A stretch of 25,708 nucleotides of DNA from an uncultured Eggerthella sp. (GTDB lineage Bacteria > Actinomycetota > Coriobacteriia > Coriobacteriales > Eggerthellaceae). The stretch is from assembly GCA_900547965.1 (NCBI GenBank), contig URJE01000014.1, positions 1 to 25,708 on the forward strand, read 5' to 3'. The notes under the pieces are model-generated. The model saw only the letters and a list, made by a program, of their open reading frames with translations. It searched no databases and was not told where the DNA came from. Every line of letters begins with the position of its first letter. Position 1 is the first letter of the stretch. Shown here piece after piece: positions 1 through 7,322 of the stretch. The position numbers and the translations under genes were made by a program.

Positions 1-7
1 AACAAGC

Positions 8-84
8 TGGCAGGCCAGGAGGGACTCGAACCCCCAACATGCGGTTTTGGAGACCGCCGCTCTACCAATTGGAGCTACTGGCCT
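8..84 (-). tRNA. trnW: tRNA-Trp (CCA anticodon)
   Basis: Read on the minus strand this folds into a full cloverleaf. The 7-bp acceptor stem is AGGCCAG (78-84) with CTGGCCT (12-18). The anticodon loop reads CTCCAAA, which gives anticodon CCA. The T loop reads GTTCGAGT, and a genome-encoded CCA tail lies at 8-10. It follows rpmG by about 18 bases, the usual Gram-positive order before secE-nusG, which would lie just outside the window. Confidence 0.95.
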
Positions 85-102
85 ATTTCAGTTTCCGAAT
101 CT

Positions 103-252
103 CTAGCGAGTTTCCTTGTGCAGGGTATGAGTACCACACCACTTGCAATACTTCTTGAACTCAATACGATCGGGATTATTCTGCTTGTTCTTCTTGGTCG
201 TATAGTTTCGACGCTTGCATTCAGTGCATGCAAGGGTGACCAAAGTACGCAT
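103..252 (-). CDS. rpmG: 50S ribosomal protein L33 (zinc-binding form)
   Basis: This 49-residue protein starts MRTLVTLACTECKRRNY and ends CGTHTLHKETR, which is a normal L33. The start is the ATG at 250-252, preceded on the minus strand by an AAAGGAGA Shine-Dalgarno sequence. It carries two CxxC pairs (C9/C12 and C36/C39), so it is the zinc-binding (C+) version rather than the zinc-free paralogue made under zinc starvation in some bacteria. It lies between tuf and tRNA-Trp. The hairpin at 312-336 between tuf and rpmG suggests that it is made partly by read-through or from its own promoter. Identification is secure from sequence and position. Confidence 0.95.
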   Translation of the reverse strand: MRTLVTLACTECKRRNYTTKKNKQNNPDRIEFKKYCKWCGTHTLHKETR

Positions 253-311
253 CAATTCTCCTTTAAATTACGTATTAGCATTGCTTGACATTAGCACATG
301 ATTAATAAGGA

Positions 312-336
312 GGGGAGTCTGCTCTGCAGACTCCCC
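312..336 (-). terminator. Terminator-like hairpin after tuf
   Basis: There is a perfect 11-bp inverted repeat, ggggagtctgc (312-322) and gcagactcccc (326-336), with a 3-base loop. On the minus strand it is followed by CCTTATTAAT, a weak T-rich tract, 20-odd bases after the tuf stop. It probably reduces transcription from tuf into rpmG. The imperfect T tract means that it may be partial or act as a processing site. Confidence 0.65.
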
Positions 337-358
337 TACCGAATTCACAAAGATCGTG

Positions 359-1555
359 TTATTTGATGATCTTGGTTACACGACCGGAGCCAACGGTGCG
401 GCCGCCTTCGCGGATAGCGAAGCGGAGGCCTTCCTCCATAGCTACGGGGTGAATGAGTTCAGCCGTGATGGTTACGTTGTCGCCAGGCATAACCATTTCG
501 GTGCCCTCGGGGAGGTGTGCAACACCGGTGATGTCGGTGGTGCGGAAGTAGAACTGAGGACGATAGCCATCGAAGAACGGAGTATGGCGGCCACCTTCGT
601 CCTTGGTAAGGATATAAACCTGACCCTCAAATACCTGGTGAGGAGTTACAGAACCGGGCTTGCAGAGAACCTGGCCACGCAGGATGTCCTCGCGCTTGAT
701 GCCACGGAGCAGACAACCGATGTTGTCGCCAGCCTGAGCCTCATCGAGCAGCTTGCGGAACATTTCGATGCCGGTGCAAACGGTCTTCTCGGTATCCTTG
801 ATACCAACGATTTCGAGTTCGTCGTTTACATGCAGAACGCCACGCTCAACACGACCAGTAGCAACGGTACCACGACCAGTGATGGTCATGGTGTCCTCAA
901 CAGCCATCAGGAAGGGCTTGTCGATAGCACGCTCGGGAGTAGGAATGTGCTCGTCTACAGCATCCATGAGCTCCCAGATCTTGTCCTGCCATTCCTTGTC
1001 GCCTTCGAGTGCCTTAAGGGCGGAACCGCGAATAATCGGGCAATCCTCGAAGCCGTAGGAATCGAGAAGCTCGGTTACTTCCATCTCAACGAGCTCGAGG
1101 AGCTCTTCGTCGTCAACCATGTCGCACTTGTTCAGGAAAACAACGATGTAGGGAACGCCAACCTGACGAGCGAGCAGGATGTGCTCACGAGTCTGAGCCA
1201 TAGGGCCGTCGGTTGCAGCGATAACGAGGATAGCGCCGTCCATCTGAGCAGCACCGGTGATCATGTTCTTGACGTAGTCAGCATGGCCGGGGCAGTCAAC
1301 GTGTGCATAGTGACGCTTGTCGGTTTCATACTCAATGTGAGAAATAGAAATGGTAATGCCGCGCTCGCGCTCTTCAGGAGCCTTGTCGATGTTCTCGAAT
1401 GCGGTAAAGTTTGCGGTTGCAGTACCGTGAGAACCATCATTGCTGGACAAGGTCTTGGAAATTGCAGCAGTCAGCGTGGTCTTGCCGTGGTCAACGTGGC
1501 CGATAGTACCAATGTTAACATGCGGCTTAGAACGCTCGAACTTCTCCTTAGACAT
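359..1555 (-). CDS. tuf: Translation elongation factor Tu
   Basis: This is a 398-residue EF-Tu, the GTPase that carries aminoacyl-tRNA to the ribosomal A site. The GTP-binding P-loop GHVDHGKT is at residues 19-26. Downstream are the switch region with RGITIS, the DCPGHADY motif and NKCD. Domains 2 and 3 follow (GRGTVATGRVERG; then the C-terminal barrel ending GSGRVTKIIK). The ATG at 1553-1555 is preceded by AAGGAGGAATA, a near-perfect ribosome binding site. It lies downstream of three tRNA genes on the same strand, the old bacterial tRNA-tuf arrangement, and before rpmG and tRNA-Trp. A long open frame on the opposite strand is only a shadow of its biased codon use. Confidence 0.98.
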   Translation of the reverse strand: MSKEKFERSKPHVNIGTIGHVDHGKTTLTAAISKTLSSNDGSHGTATANFTAFENIDKAPEERERGITISISHIEYETDKRHYAHVDCPGHADYVKNMITGAAQMDGAILVIAATDGPMAQTREHILLARQVGVPYIVVFLNKCDMVDDEELLELVEMEVTELLDSYGFEDCPIIRGSALKALEGDKEWQDKIWELMDAVDEHIPTPERAIDKPFLMAVEDTMTITGRGTVATGRVERGVLHVNDELEIVGIKDTEKTVCTGIEMFRKLLDEAQAGDNIGCLLRGIKREDILRGQVLCKPGSVTPHQVFEGQVYILTKDEGGRHTPFFDGYRPQFYFRTTDITGVAHLPEGTEMVMPGDNVTITAELIHPVAMEEGLRFAIREGGRTVGSGRVTKIIK

Positions 1556-1580
1556 TATTCCTCCTTATTGGTGGGAATGC

Positions 1581-1608
1581 ACAAATTCGCCTTGGTAGGC
1601 GAATTTGT
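1581..1608 (-). other. Leader hairpin between tRNA-Met and tuf
   Basis: There is a perfect 11-bp inverted repeat, acaaattcgcc (1581-1591) and ggcgaatttgt (1598-1608), with a 6-base loop. It sits about 25 bases upstream of the tuf start. No T tract follows on the minus strand, so it does not look like an intrinsic terminator. It could be a processing site separating the tRNAs from the tuf mRNA, or a 5'-end stabiliser. Confidence 0.6.
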
Positions 1609-1649
1609 AAACGATAAAGTAAAAGCTTACCGTGCGTAAGCGGAAAATT

Positions 1650-1726
1650 TGGTAGCGGTGACTGGATTCGAACCAGTGACGCCACGGGTATGAACCGTGT
1701 GCTCTAACCAACTGAGCTACACCGCC
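1650..1726 (-). tRNA. trnM: tRNA-Met (CAT anticodon, elongator type)
   Basis: The minus-strand cloverleaf has a GGCGGTG acceptor arm (1720-1726) pairing with CACCGCT, with a G-U closing pair. The anticodon loop TTCATAC lies between CACGG and CCGTG. The T arm reads CTGG-TTCGAAT-CCAG, and an encoded CCA lies at 1650-1652. The paired first base of the acceptor argues for an elongator rather than an initiator Met tRNA. A CAT tRNA whose C34 is modified to lysidine to read Ile cannot be excluded by eye. Confidence 0.88.
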
Positions 1727-1730
1727 AAAA

Positions 1731-1806
1731 TGGTGCCCACAAGCAGACTCGAACTGCTGACCTCTTCGTTACCAACGAAGTGCTCTACCTGCTGAGCTAT
1801 ATGGGC
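1731..1806 (-). tRNA. trnT: tRNA-Thr (GGT anticodon)
   Basis: The acceptor stem GCCCATA begins at 1806 and pairs with TGTGGGC at 1735-1741, including one mismatch or wobble. The anticodon stem is CTTCG/CGAAG around the loop TTGGTAA, giving GGT. An encoded CCA is at 1731-1733. It is separated from tRNA-Met by four bases and clearly belongs to the same transcript. Confidence 0.93.
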
Positions 1807-1810
1807 GAGA

Positions 1811-1895
1811 TGGTGGGAGTGCAAGGATTCGAACCTTGGAAGGCTGAGCCAACGGATTTACAGTCCGTCCCATTTGACCGCTCTGGAACACTCCC
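1811..1895 (-). tRNA. trnY: tRNA-Tyr (GTA anticodon)
   Basis: This is an 85-base type II tRNA with a long variable arm. The acceptor stem GGGAGTG (1889-1895) pairs with CACTCCC (1815-1821). The anticodon stem is ACGGA/TCCGT around CTGTAAA, giving GTA. CCA is encoded at 1811-1813. It is the first gene of the tRNA-tuf transcript. Confidence 0.94.
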
Positions 1896-1972
1896 GAATT
1901 CGCTTGTAATCATGTGCAATTTTCAAGCTGCTGCTCGGTTCGAACGTTGTTTCCGTTCAAGTGAGCAAGGGA

Positions 1973-2002
1973 ATAATACGCTAGGTATCCACCCCGTGTC
2001 AA
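1973..2002 (-). promoter_or_regulatory. Promoter of the tRNA-tuf transcript
   Basis: The minus strand reads TTGACA (-35, at 1997-2002), an 18-base spacer, then TATTAT (-10, at 1973-1978). The -35 is a perfect consensus and the -10 matches five of six bases. A-rich and T-rich tracts upstream (about 2030-2110) could act as an UP element. This is the strongest promoter candidate in the left part, fitting a highly expressed tRNA and EF-Tu unit. The leader 1896-1970 holds a small 5-bp hairpin (1942-1958) and no gene. Confidence 0.8.
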
Positions 2003-2111
2003 CACTTTACACGCCCCCGGGCATGTCCATATGGCATCTTTTTTCACATACCGTTTTTTATTGCCATAAAACCCCAGGTCAAACTCATTTTATTTACCTT
2101 CTTCATTTCAC

Positions 2112-2148
2112 AAAAAAACGGCTGATCCGAGGTTAGATCAGCCGTTTT
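2112..2148 (-). terminator. Intrinsic terminator of putP
   Basis: A 13-bp perfect inverted repeat (2115-2127 with 2136-2148, 8-base loop) is followed on the minus strand by a run of seven T (2112-2118, partly within the stem). It lies about 45 bases beyond the putP stop. The stem core is GGCTGATC. Confidence 0.88.
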
Positions 2149-2191
2149 CCAAAAACTTTTTTCAAAAAATATTTTTCAGCAGCAGCGTAAT

Positions 2192-3754
2192 TTAGCAGTC
2201 AGCTTCCAGGTATGAATCGAACTCATCGGTTACTTCCTTAGACGGAGCCTTGGTAAGAAGCGAGACCACAATGATGGCAATGAGGCTCAACACGAATGCA
2301 GGCAAAAGCTCATATACTGCGAAGAAACCACCAAGCGGCTTTATGAACGTATGCCATACCAAAACGGCAATAGCACCCGTCAGCATTCCCGCCAAGGCAC
2401 CCTGCAGATTAGTCCGACGCCAATAAAGGCTCATGATGATCAGCGGACCAAACGAAGCACCGAAGCCTGCCCACGCGTACGAAACCACCTGGAAGATGGA
2501 CGAGTTCTCGTCGAGCGCAATAACAATACCGAACAGGAGCACGGCAACCAAAGTGAGTCGGGCAACGATCATCACCTGAGAGTCGGTAGCATCCTTCTTG
2601 ATTAATCCCCTATAGATGTTCTCCGCAACTGCCGAACCGGAGATAAGCAAGTAGGAAGACGAAGAAGACATTGAGGCTGCAAAGATGCCGGAAACCACAA
2701 GACCGCACATGAAAGAGGGCAAGATCATATTAGAAAGAACAATGAAGACACTCTCCGCACTTGCCTGTGTGAGGAATTCCGTGGGAATGACCGCTCGGCC
2801 AATCAGGCCAATAGACACCGCACTAAACAAGGAGATTACAACCCACACCGTTGCGATACGACGAGACTTACGCAGCTCGCAAGAATGGGTGGCGCTCATA
2901 AAGCGGATAAGAACCTGCGGCATACCAAAGTATCCCAATCCCCATGCCAGACCAGAAACGATGGTAACCATGCCATAGGATCCCGCTTCGCCGAACAACG
3001 GCGCTCCGCCTTCAACCATCTGTTTGCCACTTTCGTCCAAAATAGGCGTTGCGATCTCGGTTCCCGAGAGGAAGCCAGGAATCGACTGCAGGAATGCAAC
3101 AGTATTATCGATACCACCAGCAGCAGTGATGGAACCGACCAGAACGACCACCAATGCGCAAATCATAATGCTGCCCTGGATAAGGTCGGTGGTGCAAACG
3201 GAAAGATATCCGCCCACAAATGTATAGAGGAACACGATCAAGGCGCCAAGAACCATCATGGTTGCGTAATCAAGACCGAACAACGTAGCAAACAGCTTGC
3301 CGCATGTTACGAAGCAGCTACCTACATAGATAGAGAAGAACAACAGGATGACCAATGCAGAAATGGTCATAAGGATGTTCTTGGAATCATGGAATCGGTT
3401 AGAGAAGTAATCGGGAAGCGTAATGGAGTTGTTAGCAACTTGCGAGTACTTGCGCAAACGCTTAGAAACAAACAACCAATTAAGGTAGGTACCGATCGCC
3501 AGGCCGATAGCCGTCCACATTGCATCAGACGCACCCGTGAAATATGCCACACCAGGAAGGCCCATAAGCAACCAACCCGACATGTCAGATGCCTCAGCAG
3601 AAAGTGCAGTGAGCCAAGGGCCTAGCCTGCGCCCTCCTAAGAAGTAATTCTCCGTTGATTGGTTCGACTTCTTCGCATACACGAAGCCGATAACCACGAC
3701 AACGATGAAATAGAGGAGCATTGCAAGCAATACCCAGAAATCGTGAGATACCAT
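2192..3754 (-). CDS. putP: Sodium/proline symporter (PutP-type, SSS family)
   Basis: This 520-residue, multi-pass (about 13 segments) inner-membrane carrier of the solute:sodium symporter family imports proline with Na+. It matches E. coli PutP closely. The motif GGRRLGPWLTALSAEASDMSG (split at residues 40-60) includes the conserved Asp at 57, equivalent to the essential D55. DYFSNRF follows, then GLGYFGMPQ, then AASMSSSSSYLL, the second Na+-site helix. I chose the ATG at 3752-3754, preceded by GGAAAG. A longer frame from a TTG at 3787 adds eleven residues with no clear ribosome site. It is a single-gene unit with its own terminator and a TATAAT box upstream. The exact substrate, proline or a related amino acid, is inferred from similarity. 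Confidence 0.9.
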   Translation of the reverse strand: MVSHDFWVLLAMLLYFIVVVVIGFVYAKKSNQSTENYFLGGRRLGPWLTALSAEASDMSGWLLMGLPGVAYFTGASDAMWTAIGLAIGTYLNWLFVSKRLRKYSQVANNSITLPDYFSNRFHDSKNILMTISALVILLFFSIYVGSCFVTCGKLFATLFGLDYATMMVLGALIVFLYTFVGGYLSVCTTDLIQGSIMICALVVVLVGSITAAGGIDNTVAFLQSIPGFLSGTEIATPILDESGKQMVEGGAPLFGEAGSYGMVTIVSGLAWGLGYFGMPQVLIRFMSATHSCELRKSRRIATVWVVISLFSAVSIGLIGRAVIPTEFLTQASAESVFIVLSNMILPSFMCGLVVSGIFAASMSSSSSYLLISGSAVAENIYRGLIKKDATDSQVMIVARLTLVAVLLFGIVIALDENSSIFQVVSYAWAGFGASFGPLIIMSLYWRRTNLQGALAGMLTGAIAVLVWHTFIKPLGGFFAVYELLPAFVLSLIAIIVVSLLTKAPSKEVTDEFDSYLEADC

Positions 3755-3858
3755 ACCGTTCGCTTTCCGTTTTCCCGTGCTGAGCAAAAACCCAGCGGCT
3801 TCACCTAACGCTGCGATAGAAACACAGCACTACGCACTTTAGTACGCAATAGTGACGG

Positions 3859-3864
3859 ATTATA
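3859..3864 (-). promoter_or_regulatory. Candidate -10 box for putP
   Basis: The minus strand reads TATAAT, a perfect -10 hexamer, about 105 bases upstream of the putP start. No good -35 lies 16-18 bases upstream, so the promoter may be activator-dependent. Between it and the gene, CACTA and TAGTG form a loose dyad around a repeated TGCGTA. Nothing else is evident in the gap 3755-3925. Confidence 0.45.
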
Positions 3865-3925
3865 CGACAAGCATGATTCGATTGGGTTAACGGAGTACTG
3901 AGACGGCTTTTTCGGTAGCGGAACC

Positions 3926-4819
3926 CTAACAGTTGCGCTTCAGCCAAACACGCAGCTCGTTTTCCATACGCTTGAACTCTGCCTTGGTTCTTTCGTTGGA
4001 AAAGCCTTCTTCTAACCCCAAGGGCTTCTTTGCAATTTCGAAGATTTCGCCTTGCTCCACCAAAATCTTACGGCTCTCAGCATAGGTAAGCTCAAAAGCG
4101 AAGCAAAGAAAACCCACAACGTAATCGGCAGGGAAAACCCGATCGTTTCGCTTTACGCAACGACGCTCGGCAAACGCCTCGAGCACCGAGGAGGAAAGCC
4201 TGCTTTGGCGCAATGCGTCGAGAGAAACGCCCAGAATAGTATCTGCATCACTAAGGCTGATGGTGTGAAGGATATCGAGTTTGTCGGCATCGCGCACGAT
4301 GTTGCAGAAGCGCCGCGTTCTATCGGGCAAATCATCAGGCAGGCGATAGTCACTATGAGTGGCTATCGCGGCACGAATCAGCTGGTCTTCTTTGGACCCC
4401 TCAACAAAATCCCTCATCCGCACCTTTCCAGGGGCAAGCCCAGCAAAAAGAGCAATGCCAGGATTTCGGCGCGCAACCTGTCCGCAGGGTGATTCGGGGG
4501 CTACTTCGAATGGAGGCATCCCAGTAGGCTGGCTGAACAGCACTTCAGCACCCAATTTGGCATGGTTGGTTGAGTGCGCGTCCAAAAACGTACCCCAACG
4601 ACGCAGCTGCTCAAATCGACCCATATCATGCAGCAAGCCTATCGTCCACGCCAGATCAAGATCGTCCTGCTTCAAACCATTGCTCTTGGCAATTCGCTCA
4701 CACAAATCGGCAACCCGCTTTGAATGCTCGATCTTCAAAGCTATGCGCTGATTGCAGGAATCGTATGCCTCAACGTAATCGGAGAATGCCTGCTGGACTT
4801 TGCTGCGATCGATTTTCAT
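3926..4819 (-). CDS. HD-domain metal-dependent phosphohydrolase
   Basis: This 297-residue cytosolic protein has a complete HD-superfamily metal site: H32 (IEHSKRVA), the H64-D65 doublet in GLLHDMGRFE, H82/H86 in DAHSTNHAKLG, H155 in ATHSDYRLP, and RDADKLD at 176-182. The family hydrolyses phosphate esters such as nucleotides or signalling nucleotides; the substrate here is unknown. About 50 residues, including APESPCGQVARRNPG (107-121), separate the two histidine regions. The C-terminal third (200-297) is helical with no motif I recognise. The ATG at 4817-4819 is preceded by AGAGGG. It stands alone between aspartate aminotransferase and putP, and neither neighbour explains its role. Confidence 0.85.
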   Translation of the reverse strand: MKIDRSKVQQAFSDYVEAYDSCNQRIALKIEHSKRVADLCERIAKSNGLKQDDLDLAWTIGLLHDMGRFEQLRRWGTFLDAHSTNHAKLGAEVLFSQPTGMPPFEVAPESPCGQVARRNPGIALFAGLAPGKVRMRDFVEGSKEDQLIRAAIATHSDYRLPDDLPDRTRRFCNIVRDADKLDILHTISLSDADTILGVSLDALRQSRLSSSVLEAFAERRCVKRNDRVFPADYVVGFLCFAFELTYAESRKILVEQGEIFEIAKKPLGLEEGFSNERTKAEFKRMENELRVWLKRNC

Positions 4820-4919
4820 TTCAGCCCTCTTTCTTTCTCTCTAAGCTTACTCTTGCTCGAACCGCAGAACCCACAGAAACCTGTAACTTAAATACCTGAT
4901 ACTTGCCGCGCCAGAATAC

Positions 4920-4949
4920 AAAAAAGCGCGCCCCAACAGGAGCGCGCTT
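4920..4949 (-). terminator. Intrinsic terminator of the aminotransferase gene
   Basis: An 8-bp GC-rich stem (4924-4931 with 4942-4949, 10-base loop) is followed on the minus strand by TTTTTT (4920-4925). It lies 24 bases beyond the stop codon at 4974. Confidence 0.88.
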
Positions 4950-4973
4950 GATGAGTGCTGGCTATGTTTTCGC

Positions 4974-6263
4974 TTATGCCTCGAGGAGCTTTTCCACAGA
5001 AGCAAGCTTAACGCAACAAACAAACACTTTCAGTGCCGACTCAAGCTCTTCCAGCGGAGGAAGAGTAGGAGCGATACGGATGTTGGAATCCTTGGGATCG
5101 TTCTTGTAGGGATAGGTAGCGCCGGCGCCCGTCATGGTAACGCCAGCTTCCTTAGCCATAGCAACGATGTGCTTTGCAGTTCCTTCAGGAGCATCGAACG
5201 AAACGAAGTAACCTCCGCGAGGATTGCTCCAAGAACCACAACCCGTGCCAGCCAAGCCTTCTTCCAACATCTTCAGAACCAGCTCGAACTTCGGGCGGAT
5301 AATGGAAGCGTGCTTTGCCATGTGGGCAGCGATGCCGTCAGCATCTTTGAGGAAACGAACGTGGCGCATCTGATTCAGCTTGTCGTGGCCGATGGTCTGA
5401 ACGCCCATGCGCTTCTTGATTTCAGCAACGTTTTCAGGGCTTGCAGCCATAGCGGCAATGCCTGCACCAGGGAACGTTACCTTGGAAGTGGAAGCAAATT
5501 TGAAGTAACGGTTGGGATTGCCAGCCTCGGTGCAGGCCTTGGCAATATCGAGAAGTTGGTCCTGCCGTGCAGCATCATCATAAAGATGATGCACGGTATA
5601 AGCGTTGTCCCAGAAGATACGGAAATCTTCAGCAGCGCATTTCATGGAAGCAAGTCGACGCACTACCTCATCGGAATAGGTAACGCCGCCAGGATTGGAG
5701 TACTTGGGAACGCACCAAATGCCCTTGAATGCCGAATCGTTGGCAACCAGTTCCTCAACGGCGTCCATATCGGGGCCTTCGTCGGTCATGGGAACGGTAA
5801 CCATTTCGATGCCAAACGCCTCGGTAACACCAAAGTGACGGTCGTAACCAGGAACGGGACAAACGAACTTTACCTTATCCAGCTGGCTCCAAGGAGTGGC
5901 ACCAAGCGTGCCGAACACCCAGCAACGCATGATGGTGTCATACATGATGTTCAAGCTGGAATTGCCGAAAACAATGGTGTTATCTGCTTCGTCATCGAGC
6001 ATGGAAGCCATGAGCTTCTTGGCCTCCGGCAGACCATCAACTACGCCATAGTTGCGAATGTCGGTACCGTTTTCAGCCTTGCAATCATCGGAAGAAGGCA
6101 GGATGTCCAGCATAGGCATGCTCAAATCGAGCTGATCGGAGCCCGGCTTACCGCGCGCCATATTCAGGGACAGACCCTGAGCCTTATAGGTTTCGTATTC
6201 TTCGGTGAGTGCAGTTTTGAGCGTGGTGAGCTCTTCCTTCCCCAGTTCCGCGTAAGTGGGCAT
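4974..6263 (-). CDS. Aspartate aminotransferase-like PLP enzyme (type Ic, PF12897-like)
   Basis: This 429-residue fold-type I aminotransferase should move an amino group between aspartate or a similar amino acid and 2-oxoglutarate. PLP contacts visible are N190 in KYSNPGGVTYS, D219 and Y222 in FWDNAYTVHHL, and the Schiff-base lysine K261 in FASTSKVTFPG. SNIRIAPTLP near the C terminus carries the arginine that binds the substrate carboxylate. The N-terminal LSLNMARGKPGSDQLDLS is typical of the actinobacterial type Ic group. Of two adjacent ATG codons, the second (6261-6263) is better spaced from GGAAGGA; the first (6266) and an upstream ATG (6323) are less likely. It is a single-gene unit with its own promoter and terminator. 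Substrate preference is inferred. Confidence 0.88.
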   Translation of the reverse strand: MPTYAELGKEELTTLKTALTEEYETYKAQGLSLNMARGKPGSDQLDLSMPMLDILPSSDDCKAENGTDIRNYGVVDGLPEAKKLMASMLDDEADNTIVFGNSSLNIMYDTIMRCWVFGTLGATPWSQLDKVKFVCPVPGYDRHFGVTEAFGIEMVTVPMTDEGPDMDAVEELVANDSAFKGIWCVPKYSNPGGVTYSDEVVRRLASMKCAAEDFRIFWDNAYTVHHLYDDAARQDQLLDIAKACTEAGNPNRYFKFASTSKVTFPGAGIAAMAASPENVAEIKKRMGVQTIGHDKLNQMRHVRFLKDADGIAAHMAKHASIIRPKFELVLKMLEEGLAGTGCGSWSNPRGGYFVSFDAPEGTAKHIVAMAKEAGVTMTGAGATYPYKNDPKDSNIRIAPTLPPLEELESALKVFVCCVKLASVEKLLEA

Positions 6264-6331
6264 CATGCTTCCTTCCATCTGCCTTACAAAGCGACTGCAT
6301 CTTGCACCCGCTAGGTCTACCAATCTTTTTC

Positions 6332-6360
6332 AGTATAGGTGTTGCCTGAGTCACTCGCAA
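6332..6360 (-). promoter_or_regulatory. Promoter of the aminotransferase gene
   Basis: The minus strand reads TTGCGA (6355-6360), exactly 17 bases, then TATACT (6332-6337), about 70 bases before the start codon. Both hexamers are close to consensus. The arms of an inverted repeat (GCCTGAG, 6344-6350 and 6381-6387) lie in the spacer and upstream of the -35. Confidence 0.72.
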
Positions 6361-6434
6361 AAGAAGTCGCACTATTGGGCCTCAGGCGCAACGCTCCGCA
6401 TCATATTAAGGGTGGGCGGCAACATCCCTCTTTG

Positions 6435-7322
6435 TTAGAAACATCTCATTTCAGAGATTGCGCAATCATCGTACTTATTGCCTTCGTACACCGAATCGAT
6501 CCTCAGCGTAATTGAAGAAGTGCTTACCGCCGGAAAACTAATCGACTGAACCACTCGATACGAATCGGCAAGCGTTACCTGCGCTACCACCTCGCCTGAA
6601 TCAGCGATTAAAGACACCTGCTTCGGGCGTGCATTCTTGTAATAGATGTCGGTTGATTTACCGTAACCAGCCACCAGTTCCAAACAGCTTACCGATGCCT
6701 TGCTGCCAGAAACGCGAGACATCGTTACGCTTTGGCCAGCCCCTGATCCGGACGAGCCCTCAACCCAGGCGGTGCTCCAATCTCCATCGCTTAAGTTGCC
6801 TGCAACGTACGTACCGTATTCGCTTGCGGGAAGAACCGAAGAGGCAGAATAGCTGCTCAGAAGGCACGCACCCATATCCCCAGAAAAGTCCGACAATGCA
6901 CGAACCGAAACTTCGGTCTGCGTCGAAGAGTTCTCCTTCTTATGGGCAGCAGAGGAATCGGAGCTCGCAGAGTCATGAGAAGATGCGTTGCTGCCGGAAT
7001 CGTCGGTCTGCTGCTGCGAGGCGACATTGGAGGAGGGAGCTTCCGTCTCATTCGAAGCGGGACGCATAACCAATACCAAACAAACGATAACCGCCAACGC
7101 AACGCCCAGGACCACAGAAAGAACAACCACCGCTTTGTTGACCGGCTTCCTGTTTGCCACAGCGGGAGCAGATACCGCCGCCTGAGCCGACGAGGCAGGC
7201 GCTTGATCAGCAGGCTCCTGCTGGCAAGTAGGCCCAGAGGCGGGAGTTTGAGTCAAGCCGCAATGCACACAGAACTTGTCTTCGTCTTCCAGTTCCGACC
7301 CACAGTGAATACAGTATTTCAC
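6435..7322 (-). CDS. Zinc-ribbon, single-pass membrane protein with NADase-type glycan-binding domain
   Basis: This protein has 295 residues. Its N-terminal zinc ribbon has four cysteines (C4, C7, C18, C21) in YCIHCG and FCVHCG. A Pro/Ala-rich linker follows, then one membrane helix at about 64-86, then a Ser/Asn-rich low-complexity stretch (88-137). The C-terminal beta domain (about 155-295) contains LSDGDWSTAWVEG, IYYKNARPKQVSLIA and YDDCAISEM. This matches the discoidin-like module known as the NADase-type glycan-binding domain. The zinc ribbon should be cytoplasmic and the binding domain outside. The start is GTG (7320-7322) with AGGAGG seven bases before it, inside the end of the upstream gene. 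The four-base GTGA overlap indicates translational coupling. The function is not known. Confidence 0.82.
   Translation of the reverse strand: MKYCIHCGSELEDEDKFCVHCGLTQTPASGPTCQQEPADQAPASSAQAAVSAPAVANRKPVNKAVVVLSVVLGVALAVIVCLVLVMRPASNETEAPSSNVASQQQTDDSGSNASSHDSASSDSSAAHKKENSSTQTEVSVRALSDFSGDMGACLLSSYSASSVLPASEYGTYVAGNLSDGDWSTAWVEGSSGSGAGQSVTMSRVSGSKASVSCLELVAGYGKSTDIYYKNARPKQVSLIADSGEVVAQVTLADSYRVVQSISFPAVSTSSITLRIDSVYEGNKYDDCAISEMRCF

Noticed and set aside
356..1639. Plus-strand open frame of 427 residues
   Set aside because: It is antisense to tuf over nearly its whole length, has no ribosome site or known motif, and results from the strong codon bias of tuf.
1780..2136. Plus-strand open frame of 118 residues
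   Set aside because: It begins inside the tRNA-Thr gene and runs over tRNA-Tyr and the promoter; not a gene.
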